Below are positions 1-7,101 of a stretch of DNA of 17,913 nt, piece after piece; positions within the stretch are counted from its first letter, which is position 1, and each line of letters opens with the position of its first letter. The translations under genes were made by a program, and so were the position numbers. The DNA lies in contig JBKPAF010000057.1 in the NCBI GenBank assembly GCA_046726275.1, positions 1 to 17,913 on the forward strand. The letters run 5' to 3'. Origin of the DNA: DASXTW01 sp046726275. GTDB taxonomy: Bacteria; Actinomycetota; UBA4738. The notes under the pieces are model-generated. The model ran no database searches and was not told where the DNA came from. It saw only the letters and a list, made by a program, of their open reading frames with translations.

Positions 1-180
1 CTCCTGGAGCCGTCGCTCACGATCGACGAAGCGGCGGCCAATCGCGCCACCCTGGAAGCGGTGCTGGCCAGCCTGGCCGTTGGGTCGGTGGTGCTCCTGC
101 CTTCGCTCGCCTGGCTGTTCGTCCTGTTCCAGAGAGGGCGAAGGGCCGATGAGATGGGTGAGAACGCGGAGCGAGTCTGA
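1..180 (+). CDS. cydB: Cytochrome bd oxidase subunit II, C-terminal fragment (partial)
   Basis: Reading from the first base in frame 1 gives the last 59 residues of a protein and a TGA stop. They contain LTIDEAAANRATLEAVL, then a hydrophobic segment ending in LPSLAWLFVLFQR and a short charged tail. This is the layout of the CydB C-terminus: a conserved LTI-x-x-AA-x5-TL element, the last membrane helix and a cytoplasmic tail. CydB partners CydA in the quinol-oxidising, oxygen-reducing bd terminal oxidase of the membrane. The 5' part lies outside the window. The downstream small membrane protein and two-component genes point the same way, but a gap of about 120 bases with a candidate regulator site suggests a separate transcript. 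The family call rests on a short segment recognised by eye. Confidence 0.72.
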   Translation, partial: LLEPSLTIDEAAANRATLEAVLASLAVGSVVLLPSLAWLFVLFQRGRRADEMGENAERV

Positions 181-220
181 GTGCCGACGACGGCGATCCG
201 TTGAAGCGACTCTGAGCGCG

Positions 221-242
221 CTCACAGCTTCTCTTAAGGTTC
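221..242 (+). promoter_or_regulatory. Candidate OmpR/PhoP-type direct-repeat operator upstream of the two-component cluster
   Basis: CTCACAGCTTC is followed directly by TCTTAAGGTTC, giving an 11-bp spaced imperfect direct repeat (CAGCTTC, then AAGGTTC). Winged-helix response regulators of the PhoP/MtrA class typically bind tandem half-sites spaced about 11 bp, and TCACAGC is the mycobacterial PhoP half-site. Its place about 60 bases before the first gene of a cluster encoding such a regulator suggests autoregulation. This is inference from pattern and position. Confidence 0.3.
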
Positions 243-304
243 CGGTGCTGAACTCGCCTCCAAGGACAGCAAGCCGGGTCTATCCCGAGGGAGGTGCTCG
301 AGTG

Positions 305-637
305 ATGTTTGTGGCGCTACTTGCTAATCACAGTCACCGCTTTTTCGGCGAACGAGGGTGGTGGCTTTTGGGGGGCCTGGTGCCCTTCCTGCTGCTGCTG
401 GCGCTGATCGGCCTGGCCGTCTGGGTGGTCGTCAGGATGACGTCCCGCGGACCGCGAGTGCTCCCTGCCACCGGTCCAGCATCGGGCTTCACGCGGCCCG
501 ATGGGGCTCTGGAGGAGGTGCGCCTCAGGTACGCTCGAGGCGAGATCAGCCGGGAGGAGTTCCTGCAGAGGTCTCAGGATCTCGGAGGACCCGGTCCCGC
601 CATCGGGGAGCCGGGGCCGCCCCCTCTCGGAGAGTAG
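305..637 (+). CDS. Small membrane protein with C-terminal SHOCT-like domain
   Basis: About 110 residues. A single hydrophobic helix runs from about residue 18 to 45 (LLGGLVPFLLLLALIGLAVW core), followed by a basic linker. A short amphipathic segment at about residues 70-95 contains LEEVRLRYARGEISREEFLQ, the SHOCT pattern (L-x2-L-x4-x2-G-x-I-[ST]-x-EEF). SHOCT modules are short C-terminal oligomerisation or anchoring helices, often on membrane proteins. The start is either this ATG or the GTG just before it (302); AGGGAGG at 288-294 serves both. The stop abuts the GTG of the response regulator, so the two are translationally coupled, suggesting an accessory membrane component of the two-component system. 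The specific role is unknown. Confidence 0.75.
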   Translation: MFVALLANHSHRFFGERGWWLLGGLVPFLLLLALIGLAVWVVVRMTSRGPRVLPATGPASGFTRPDGALEEVRLRYARGEISREEFLQRSQDLGGPGPAIGEPGPPPLGE

Positions 638-1384
638 GTGACGCTGATGGAGTCCTCGACGATATCGGTGCCGGTGGGGTCCGCGTCCACCGTCGAGCGC
701 GCTCGGGTCCTGGTCGTGGACGACGAGACGTACATCACCGACCTGGTGGCGACGGCCCTTCGGTACGAGGGGTTCGAGGTCGCATCGGCGGCGAACGGGC
801 GCGACGCGCTGGCACTGGTCGAGTCGTTCCGGCCGGAGCTGATCGTGCTGGATGTCATGCTCCCCGACGTCGACGGCTTCGACGTCCAGCGCAGGCTGGT
901 TGATCGAGGCCGACGGGTACCGGTGCTCTTTCTCACCGCCCGAGATGCCACCGAGGACAAGGTGCGGGGCCTTACCATCGGCGGTGACGATTACGTCACC
1001 AAGCCCTTCAGCCTCGAGGAACTGGTCGCGCGGATCCGGGCCATCCTCCGGCGAGCCCGCGGAGGCGCGGGGCCCCGTCCCGAGCGCCTGCACTTCGCCG
1101 ACCTGGAGATGGAGGAGGAATCCCACGAGGTCTGGAGGCATGGCCAACCGGTGGACCTCACCTCCACCGAATTCAACCTGCTCCGGTTCCTTCTCTCGAA
1201 CCCTCGGAGGGTCCTCTCCAAGAGCCAGATCCTGGACCACGTGTGGAACTATGACTTCGGTGGCGACTCATCGATCGTGGAGACCTACATCAGTTACCTG
1301 AGGAAGAAGGTGGACCGACGCGAACCCCGGCTGATCCACACGGTCCGGGGAGTGGGATACGTTCTCCGCCTGCCGCCGGAGTGA
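638..1384 (+). CDS. OmpR/PhoB-family response regulator (TcrX/MprA-like)
   Basis: 248 residues with two domains. The receiver domain (about 22-137) has the acidic pair D28/D29, phospho-acceptor D72 in LIVLDVMLPD, T100 in LTAR and K122 in KPF, so all canonical residues are present. The C-terminal winged-helix DNA-binding domain (about 150-246) has the LTSTEFNLLRFLL start and a wing ending in TVRGVGYVLR. The kinase encoded 4 bases downstream is the expected phosphodonor. The GTG start is preceded by GGAGAG at normal spacing; an ATG 9 bases later would lack a well-placed ribosome site. The first ~20 residues before the receiver are probably disordered. Targets are unknown; the direct repeat upstream of the cluster is a candidate autoregulatory site. 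Confidence 0.93.
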   Translation: MTLMESSTISVPVGSASTVERARVLVVDDETYITDLVATALRYEGFEVASAANGRDALALVESFRPELIVLDVMLPDVDGFDVQRRLVDRGRRVPVLFLTARDATEDKVRGLTIGGDDYVTKPFSLEELVARIRAILRRARGGAGPRPERLHFADLEMEEESHEVWRHGQPVDLTSTEFNLLRFLLSNPRRVLSKSQILDHVWNYDFGGDSSIVETYISYLRKKVDRREPRLIHTVRGVGYVLRLPPE

Positions 1385-1388
1385 ACCC

Positions 1389-2837
1389 GTGCCCCTCCGC
1401 CTGAAGCTGCTCGTCGCGGTCATCGTCCTCGTCTTCGCCGGCCTAGCCGTGACGAATGTGGTGACCTACACACAGCTTCGCTCGTCGCTCCTGCACCGCG
1501 TCGACCAACAGCTGACCGCGTCCGAATTTTCGGTGGCTCACGCCCTCGGCGAGCGGCGGCCCTTCCCCGGGAGTCGCCGACAGCAGGCATCGCAGTTCCC
1601 CTCAGGGACGTACGGCCAGCTCCTCGACTCGAACGGGGACGTTCTGAAGGAAACCACCTTCGCGCTCGGAGGGGCCTCGCTGCCGGAACCGGCGCTTCCC
1701 CCCGACCTGCCGCGTCAAGGCGGGCCTCCGATCGGTGCGGACTTCTTCAGCGTAGGATCCGTGGGCGAGTCCTCCACGCGGTATCGGGTGCTCGTCGACC
1801 GGGTGGAGATCCATTCGGGCGGCCGGCCCGAGCTGGGGACGCTCGTCGTGGCCATCCCGCTCACGGACGTTGACGACACCCTTTCCAGACTTCGGCTCAT
1901 CGAGGGGATCGTCTCCGGGGCTGTCCTCCTGGGCCTGGGCCTCATCTCTTACTGGCTGGTCCGTCGAGGGCTCCGACCCCTCGAAGCGATGGGCGCGACG
2001 GCGGGAGCGATCGCGGCGGGTGACCTGACCCGCCGAGTCGAGCCATCGGACGACCGGACCGAGATCGGTCGACTCGGGCTGGCCCTGAACGAGATGCTGG
2101 CCCAGATCGAAGCCGCGTTCGAGGAGCGAAGGGCTTCAGAGGCTCGACTGCGCCGGTTCGTGGCCGATGCCTCGCACGAGCTCCGGACGCCGCTCACCTC
2201 GATCCGGGGTTACGCGGAGCTGTTTCGGCGCGGGGCGGACTCGCGGCCCCGCGACCTGGCCAAGTCCATGCAGCGCATCGAGGCCGAGGCGTCTCGCATG
2301 GGGGTGTTGGTCGACGACCTCCTCCTCCTTGCCCGGCTCGACCAGGGGAGACCGCTCGAGCGGGAGGAGGTCGATGTCTCGCAGATCGCCACGGACGCCG
2401 CGGAGAGCGCCCGGGCCATCGACCCCGAGCGTCCGATCAACCTCCTCTCGGATGGCCCCGCGTTCGTGACCGGCGACGGGGGAAGGCTGCGGCAAGTTGT
2501 GGACAACCTGCTAGACAACACGCGGGTCCACACTCCCGATGGGACACCGGTCAGCGTGTCGATCTCGCGCGAAGACGACCACGTCGTCCTCTCCGTGGCG
2601 GACGAAGGGCCGGGTCTCCCGCCGGACGTGGCACCCAGGGTGTTCGAGCGCTTCTATCGAGGTGATCCGGCCCGATCCAGGGGAACTGGCGGCGCCGGCC
2701 TCGGCCTGTCCATCGTCTCGGCGATCGTGGAAGCCCACGGAGGCACGGTCAGCGCCACGTCGAACAACGGAAAGGGCGCTGCGTTCGAGGTTCGCTTGCC
2801 GGCTCGCCTCCCTGAAGAGCTCGCCGACGCTCCTTGA
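1389..2837 (+). CDS. HAMP-domain sensor histidine kinase (TcrY/MprB-like)
   Basis: 482 residues from a GTG start four bases after the regulator stop. Layout: TM helix about 5-28, extracytoplasmic sensor region about 29-170, TM helix about 171-193, HAMP about 191-245 (RGLRPLEAM, GDLTRRV), HisKA about 252-318 with phospho-acceptor H263 in ADASHELRTPL, and an HATPase domain about 362-475. The ATPase boxes are intact: N-box VVDNLLDNTRVHTP, G1 DEGPGLP, F-box FERFYRGD and G2 GGAGLGLSIV. It should autophosphorylate at H263 and pass phosphate to D72 of the upstream regulator. The extracytoplasmic domain is not one I recognise, so the signal is unknown; adjacency to cydB makes a redox or envelope signal conceivable but unproven. 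Confidence 0.93.
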   Translation: MPLRLKLLVAVIVLVFAGLAVTNVVTYTQLRSSLLHRVDQQLTASEFSVAHALGERRPFPGSRRQQASQFPSGTYGQLLDSNGDVLKETTFALGGASLPEPALPPDLPRQGGPPIGADFFSVGSVGESSTRYRVLVDRVEIHSGGRPELGTLVVAIPLTDVDDTLSRLRLIEGIVSGAVLLGLGLISYWLVRRGLRPLEAMGATAGAIAAGDLTRRVEPSDDRTEIGRLGLALNEMLAQIEAAFEERRASEARLRRFVADASHELRTPLTSIRGYAELFRRGADSRPRDLAKSMQRIEAEASRMGVLVDDLLLLARLDQGRPLEREEVDVSQIATDAAESARAIDPERPINLLSDGPAFVTGDGGRLRQVVDNLLDNTRVHTPDGTPVSVSISREDDHVVLSVADEGPGLPPDVAPRVFERFYRGDPARSRGTGGAGLGLSIVSAIVEAHGGTVSATSNNGKGAAFEVRLPARLPEELADAP

Positions 2838-2841
2838 TCGA

Positions 2842-3435
2842 TCAGGGCCGCTTCGGTCGGATGGCCTTGCGAACCACTGGGCGCGTCTCCTTCCGGCGGG
2901 CCACCTCCTTGAAGCCGGCCCGGTCGTACATGCTCTTGGCGCCGAAGAACATGAAGTCGGGGTGGCTTCGCTCCTTCTTGTCGACCGGATAGGCCTCCAG
3001 CAGCGTCGCGCCTTGTGATCGGGCGTAATCGATCGCGCCCTTGAGGAGGGCCGCCGAGACCCCCCTTCCCCTGGCTTGCTTGTCGACGAAGAAGCACACG
3101 ATGGACCATACCGGCTTGTCGTCGACGGGCTTCATGACCGGGGAACGCTTGAGCTTCGCGTAGTCCTCGCGTGGGCTGAGTGAGATCCAACCAACGGGAC
3201 TACCGTCCTGGTATCCGATGAGGCCCGGAACGTAGCCACTCTCCACGAGCGATCTGAGGGCTTTCTTGTTTTTCTCCCCCGGCCCCACGCCGCTTTGACC
3301 CGACCGCCGGTAGTACATGCACCAGCACCCCCGGACGATCGACGCTCCCGGGCGGCTGAACAGCTCGACCAGGTCTTTCCAGGTCTCATTCGAGAGGGGT
3401 CGGACCTCGAGCTTCACGGCATCAAATCTATCCAT
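2842..3435 (-). CDS. GNAT-family N-acetyltransferase
   Basis: 197 residues from ATG 3435; a GTG five codons upstream (3450) is an alternative, but the ATG has a GGCGAG-type site at better spacing. The acetyl-CoA pyrophosphate loop is QARGRGVSAALL (Q/R-x2-G-x-G/A pattern), preceded by the hydrophobic strand SIVCFFVD. Later come EAYP and a YDRAGFKEVARR strand near the C-terminus, all typical GNAT motifs. The N-terminal GCWCMYYRR stretch is characteristic of a widespread uncharacterised GNAT subgroup. The substrate cannot be predicted. It is convergent with the sensor kinase, their stop codons being four bases apart within one palindrome, and is probably a monocistronic gene. Confidence 0.87.
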   Translation of the reverse strand: MDRFDAVKLEVRPLSNETWKDLVELFSRPGASIVRGCWCMYYRRSGQSGVGPGEKNKKALRSLVESGYVPGLIGYQDGSPVGWISLSPREDYAKLKRSPVMKPVDDKPVWSIVCFFVDKQARGRGVSAALLKGAIDYARSQGATLLEAYPVDKKERSHPDFMFFGAKSMYDRAGFKEVARRKETRPVVRKAIRPKRP

Positions 3436-3587
3436 TTCGATGCTCGCCACGATCAGGGTCGAGGCAACTGCCGCCAGAGCGGCGTCGACGATTCACAGGA
3501 AACTCCGAGGCGACCTTCATTCGGAGCCCAGGGGCATCGGTTTCAGTGGCCGGGAACGATCAGTCGGTGGTCTGGAGGGAGGCCGGG

Positions 3588-3776
3588 ATGCCCAGATGTC
3601 CTGTGTGTCGGTCGGTTCGGATCGTGGTAGTTCTGGCGTCCGCGCGCCGCGCGTTCTGTACGAGGTGCGGAGCGCGATGGATCCAGGAGGGCTCTGAGCA
3701 ACGAGCCATCCAGCGCCTCTCGCCAGCGGTTCGGAGGGGTAATCGCGCAACCACGCTCCGGGTTCCAGGGCCGTAG
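3588..3776 (+). CDS. Zinc-ribbon microprotein (62 aa), copy 1
   Basis: A 62-residue product starting MPRCPVCRSVRIV. Four cysteines form a CPxC (C4, C7) and CTRC (C24, C27) pair, followed by a conserved-looking W31, so one zinc ribbon fills the N-terminal half; the C-terminal half is basic and probably disordered. The start is set by a strong GGAGGGAGG at 3575-3582, five bases before this ATG; longer in-frame starts lack such a site. The knuckle spacing and the S-x-R...R-x-x-C...W pattern recur in a second microprotein at 9202-9393, which argues that both are real. It is too small for an enzyme; a nucleic-acid or protein adaptor role is a guess. Confidence 0.62.
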   Translation: MPRCPVCRSVRIVVVLASARRAFCTRCGARWIQEGSEQRAIQRLSPAVRRGNRATTLRVPGP

Positions 3777-3877
3777 GAAACTCGGGGTATCCCGGTTTTT
3801 TAAGCTCGGCCCTGGCCCGCTGACGGTCGGGGTGAGCGATCGAGTTCTTAATCCGCGCACGGGCTCCGCGACCGTTA
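3769..3877 (+). repeat. Imperfect direct repeat, left copy (block B then block A)
   Basis: Block B (3769-3829) holds GTAGGAAACTCGGGGTATC, then TTTTTTAAG, then GCTGACGGTC. Block A (3832-3877) holds GATCGAGTTCTTAATCCGCG, then GGGCTCCGCGACC. Both recur in the same orientation at 4502-4607, but in the order A then B. Block A differs from its partner at only a few positions over about 41 bases. A more decayed A-like stretch (TAATCGCGCA...GCTCCGG) may precede block B at about 3739-3765, so the ancestral layout may have been a tandem A-B unit. No open reading frame is conserved in the blocks. Confidence 0.65.
3784..3800 (+). terminator. Possible weak intrinsic terminator after the zinc-ribbon gene
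   Basis: CGGG-GTAT-CCCG followed at once by G and six Ts lies eight bases after the stop of the zinc-ribbon gene. The stem is only four G:C pairs, so it is marginal, but position and T-tract fit. The T-tract is also part of the repeated element described separately. Confidence 0.3.
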
Positions 3878-3942
3878 GACCGAACTCGGCTCTTCCCCTC
3901 GAGACTCCGGGGGGGTGAAGGCCTGACGCTCAGGAAGAGGTG

Positions 3943-4458
3943 CTAGCACCGCTCGACTGCCTCATCGGCAAAAGTCTCGGGGCTCATGTTCTTGTCGAAG
4001 ATCCAGATGCGACCGGGTTTCAATTTGTCCACTGTGAACGTTGAGAGGTTCTCGACGCGGGTTGTGTCCACCAAAACGCCTAAGAGCTGTTGATGCGACG
4101 GCTTCTGACGAAGAGGTGCCACTTGTATGAATCCGTCCGGCAGCTGCCCAACTTCGAACTTTGAATCTGTGGAGCCGGAGGACGCGATCCTCCAGAGCGT
4201 TTTGTCGTCCGCGTCCCCTATCACGCCTCCTTCGGTTTCCACTAGCCAAACCCCTGTGATTCTCTCGCCAGGGCATAGCACGTAGTGAATCTCGATGTTG
4301 CCACCTTCACTCAGCGACACACCTACAGCCTCGCGAGGAGGCCCCGGATCACAAGTTGGCAGAAGCAGCAAGCACAGCGTAGATAGGGCCAGCAGCCGTC
4401 CGAGCCTTGTTGTGCGGGGCTCGCCAGGCGAGATCGATGTCAGCCGGTCCGCCGCCAT
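3943..4458 (-). CDS. Hypothetical secreted or lipoprotein-like protein
   Basis: 171 residues from ATG 4458, preceded by GGTGAGG at good spacing; a TTG eight codons upstream is a weaker start. A basic N-terminus (RTTRLGR) is followed by a hydrophobic run LLALSTLCLLLLPTC and then DPGPP. C36 could be a lipid-modified cysteine, but LPTC departs from the usual lipobox because Pro and Thr stand where small residues are expected, so it may instead be a plain signal peptide or anchor. The remainder is beta-rich, with no family I recognise, and ends in a terminal cysteine. Base composition looks less GC-rich than its neighbours, and imperfect direct repeats sit on both sides, suggesting acquisition as a cassette. 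Confidence 0.6.
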   Translation of the reverse strand: MAADRLTSISPGEPRTTRLGRLLALSTLCLLLLPTCDPGPPREAVGVSLSEGGNIEIHYVLCPGERITGVWLVETEGGVIGDADDKTLWRIASSGSTDSKFEVGQLPDGFIQVAPLRQKPSHQQLLGVLVDTTRVENLSTFTVDKLKPGRIWIFDKNMSPETFADEAVERC

Positions 4459-4501
4459 AACCGCCTCACCAAGTAACGCCAATCCCTGCGAACAATAGAA
4501 C

Positions 4502-4607
4502 GTCGAGTGATCGAGTTTTTATCCGCGCAGGGGCTCCACGACCTTGGTGGAGAACTGGCGGTATCGCGGCGATTTTTTAAGTCTCGCGTCTCGGCCGCTG
4601 ACGGTCA
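4502..4607 (+). repeat. Imperfect direct repeat, right copy (block A then block B)
   Basis: Block A (4502-4545) holds GATCGAGTTTTTATCCGCG, then GGGCTCCACGACC. Block B (4546-4607) holds GGAGAACTGGCGGTATC, then TTTTTTAAG, then GCTGACGGTC. They match the two blocks at 3769-3877 in the same orientation but reversed order, so the intervening secreted-protein gene is flanked by block A on both sides and block B outside. The remaining ~125 bases up to 4733 hold nothing I recognise. Confidence 0.65.
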
Positions 4608-4733
4608 TCAGCGGAAGAAACCCACGCGGGCCCGCCCCTCGCCCATTCAGGCCTTTCCGCCGGTCAATGGCACAACGCGTGAGGGAATTATCCCCTTGAC
4701 GCCGGTACGCCTCCCAAGGCCGTGGGCTAGTTG

Positions 4734-5480
4734 CTATTCGGACAGCAGCCGCCGGCCGATACATCCGCCGAACAGGGCCTCGATTTCCCGAATCGCCTCC
4801 TCGAAGAAGCGGATGACTGCAATGGGCATCTGCCACCGTCGGCAATGAGCGAAGGCTACTTGCAGGATGAATTGGAGTAACACGTGCACATCTGGCCCCG
4901 AGACCGGGACGCTCGCGAGCTTTGTGCGGCCTTCAACCACGCCGCCGAAGAAGTCTTGAATGTCCCACTCACCGGCCCAGCCCGCCGATCGGATCGAAAC
5001 CACGCCCACGTGGAGATGCCGGTGTTTGTCCGCGTTGCTCAAGCGATTGAGGACGGCAAGAACGTCGTTCCTCGGCAACTTGTGCCCTCTCGCGTAAGGC
5101 TGCGATTCCTTGACGAATGTTTGTGCGTCATCGGGCATTCCCTGGATGAAGGGCTCGCCCTTTCTAGAGAACTGCCCGGGGTCGCAGAAGATCGGCCAGA
5201 AAGTCTCCCGGTCGTTAATGTCCCCACCGGCGAGCTGGTTGGCAAGGTGATCGAGAGCCGACCGGCTGTTATAGAGCACATCACCGATGAGCGGTCCCCA
5301 CTCGGGCGGGGATGGAGTGGGGTCGAGCCAGAACTCTTGGCAGCTGGTCTCCTGATTGAACTCTTGGGTGACTCGTTCTCGTTCTGACTGAGCGAAGGGC
5401 TGAAGAAGGTCATTGAGACTGTTCAAGTGTTCCTTTGCCCGATTGAGCTTGAGGCGCGGTCCTGCGAGGTAGGGTGTCAT
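4734..5480 (-). CDS. Conserved hypothetical protein with R-x4-H (HEPN-like) motif
   Basis: 248 residues from ATG 5480; an in-frame upstream ATG (5591) would add 37 low-complexity residues that look non-coding. It resembles a widespread uncharacterised family recognised by an N-terminal RAKEHLNSLNDLL helix, the segment IGDVLYNSRSALDHLANQL, then FWPIF, QPYARG and LSNADKHRHLH. RSALDH fits the R-x4-H signature of HEPN nucleases within a mostly helical protein, so an RNase or toxin-like role is possible, but HEPN membership is my inference. Its start codon overlaps the divergent reading frame of the methyltransferase region. No antitoxin-like partner is visible nearby. The gene may be part of an accessory patch with the neighbouring secreted protein. 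Confidence 0.65.
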   Translation of the reverse strand: MTPYLAGPRLKLNRAKEHLNSLNDLLQPFAQSERERVTQEFNQETSCQEFWLDPTPSPPEWGPLIGDVLYNSRSALDHLANQLAGGDINDRETFWPIFCDPGQFSRKGEPFIQGMPDDAQTFVKESQPYARGHKLPRNDVLAVLNRLSNADKHRHLHVGVVSIRSAGWAGEWDIQDFFGGVVEGRTKLASVPVSGPDVHVLLQFILQVAFAHCRRWQMPIAVIRFFEEAIREIEALFGGCIGRRLLSE

Positions 5481-5502
5481 GGCGCGTAAGAATGGAGGCA
5501 CA

Positions 5503-6345
5503 ATGCCGAAGAAGTCCAGCGACGACCTATCCCGCGAGCCAAGAGACCCAGGCCGGCCATTCGCCCCAGGAGGCGCTTTAGCAGGCGGCATGGAGAAGGT
5601 CGACTACGACGCACGCCTGCACGCCGTCTACGCCGCCGGCCGGCAGATGTCGCCCGATGCACTACAAACCTGGATGGAGGCGTTCGCTCGCCACTTGCCG
5701 GAGACACGGCCCCTGGTCTGGCTCGACCTGGGCTCGGGTGCCGGCCGCATGACCCCCTCTTTGGCGAGTGCCTTCGGCGGCCCCGCCCACGGAGTCGAGC
5801 CGTCAGACAAGATGCGTGCTCAAGCCCTTGCCCACGCTTGCCATCCCGCCGTCAAGTATGCGGCTGGGTCTGCCGAGCACATCCCGTTGCCAGATGCCTC
5901 GTGTGACGCAGCCTTGCTGTTCTTCGTCTGGCACCACGTGAAAGATCGCGAGGGCGCTGCCCAGGAGTTGCGCCGGGTCGTCAAGCCAGGCGGCACGCTC
6001 TTCGTGCAGGCGAACTTCTCCGACAGGATGCCTGATGTCTGGTGGTTCCGCGTCATGCCCGAATGGAGGAAAGTCGACGCGGCGCAGTTCCGGTCCGAGG
6101 AAGAGGTGAGAAGTGATTTCGCCGGCGCCGGGTGGACGCTCGTCTCTCGTGATGAAGTCACCTGGCTTCGCTCGGCGAACCTGGCCGAGGACTTCGAGAG
6201 GCTGAAGCTGCGTGCCGTGTCGGTCTTCGAGTACATGAGCGAGGAGGTCGTCGAAGAGGGCTTCGCCAGGATCGCGGCAGCGCTGCCCTCACTCGGCGAC
6301 GGGCCTCAATACGAGACCAGCGAGCTGCTCGTCTTCCAGCGCTAG
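5503..6345 (+). CDS. Class I SAM-dependent methyltransferase
   Basis: 280 residues. The Rossmann core has motif I VWLDLGSGAGRMT (about 73-84), the acidic-loop motif GVEPSDKM (97-104), then GSAEHIPLPDASCDAALLFF and HHVKDREGAAQEL, and RRVVKPGGTLFVQ, the usual ubiE/Methyltransf_11 order. The C-terminal third probably shapes the substrate pocket; the substrate is unknown. Start choice: ATG 5503 has GGAGG four bases upstream; ATG 5479 overlaps the divergent neighbour's start; ATG 5590 begins nearer the conserved region but lacks a well-placed site. It is transcribed away from the HEPN-like gene and followed by a non-coding or relic region. Confidence 0.85.
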   Translation: MPKKSSDDLSREPRDPGRPFAPGGALAGGMEKVDYDARLHAVYAAGRQMSPDALQTWMEAFARHLPETRPLVWLDLGSGAGRMTPSLASAFGGPAHGVEPSDKMRAQALAHACHPAVKYAAGSAEHIPLPDASCDAALLFFVWHHVKDREGAAQELRRVVKPGGTLFVQANFSDRMPDVWWFRVMPEWRKVDAAQFRSEEEVRSDFAGAGWTLVSRDEVTWLRSANLAEDFERLKLRAVSVFEYMSEEVVEEGFARIAAALPSLGDGPQYETSELLVFQR

Positions 6346-6517
6346 GGGTCGCCCGCTCCTGGCCCGTCGGCGTTCAAACCTCAAGTCACCGAGGGTGATA
6401 CAGATTGCTCGGCCCGGCCGTGAAAATCGCTCTACGCGCTTCCCACGGCGTTTTCCGCCGGGTCCCAGCAGGCCCAATTAGGAAGGCGCCGATCCCACCC
6501 GCTCCGCGAACGCGGCT

Positions 6518-6852
6518 CTACAGGGCTCCCATGGCCTCGGCTTGGACCTCCCGCCTGGCGCGGACCAGGGACGCTCCCGTCGTCGTCAGTCGCTCGTGCG
6601 AGTGCGGGTGACGTCGTCGCCAGCTGGCCAGCTCCAGGCATTCCCGGGAGCAATACCGCACCGGGCCGCGCTGTCCCATCCTGTGGGCTTCCCGCAGCCC
6701 CCGCACCGCGGGCTCCTGGGCGCCGTCCACGGGTCGGCGGCGGCCCAGTCGGTGTTGACCGAGATCGGCGCCCAGGCGTTCGGGGACGTGTTCTTCACCT
6801 CGCGCCCGTTCGCTATGTCCTGGGCCTTCGCGTGGAGGTAGCAGTAGCCATC
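6518..6852 (-). pseudogene. Frameshifted zinc-finger protein relic
   Basis: Two minus-strand frames must be joined to give one recognisable protein. The upstream frame (6852 down to about 6685) reads DGYCYLHAKAQDIANGREV, later ending in RCGGCGKP. The downstream frame (about 6680 to 6518) reads MGQRGPVRYCSRECLELA then SWRRRH and ends with a TAG. Together they make CGxCGKP...GPVRYCSRECLELASWRRR, a treble-clef-like finger common in small actinobacterial and phage-associated proteins (CxxCGRPx..RRYCSDACRQAAYRRR pattern). A one-base indel near 6678-6688 separates the halves and no good start is visible, so I call it a pseudogene; a sequencing error is the alternative. The rest of 6346-7101 holds nothing else I can support. 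Confidence 0.5.
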
Positions 6853-7101
6853 TCATAGGGCCTCGGCGCCGCAGGGCCGGCGAACCGCCAAAAGCTCGTC
6901 CAAAAACGCCACGGCCTCCGCCCGGGTGGAGTGGCCGGCAGCCTCATGCGACCGGCCGCCCTCCCACCATCTGGGAAAGCTACCCGATCGCCGGACGCCG
7001 CCACATAGAGTGGAGAGGGGCTGGGCGACCGGTCCCTCTCGTATGTGTATCTTCGCCGAAGCATCACCTTGACCAGCCTGGTCGCCAGAAAGGATGACGC
7101 G

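Noticed and set aside
80..301. Long N-terminal extension of the SHOCT-like protein starting at 80
   Set aside because: It overlaps the cydB 3' end and the intergenic region, is low-complexity Arg/Ser/Glu-rich, and the strong ribosome site at 288-294 sets the start near 302-305.
4884..5387. Plus-strand 167-aa frame within the HEPN-like gene
   Set aside because: The minus-strand product carries recognisable family motifs (RSALDHL, NADKHRHLH); the plus frame is its shadow.
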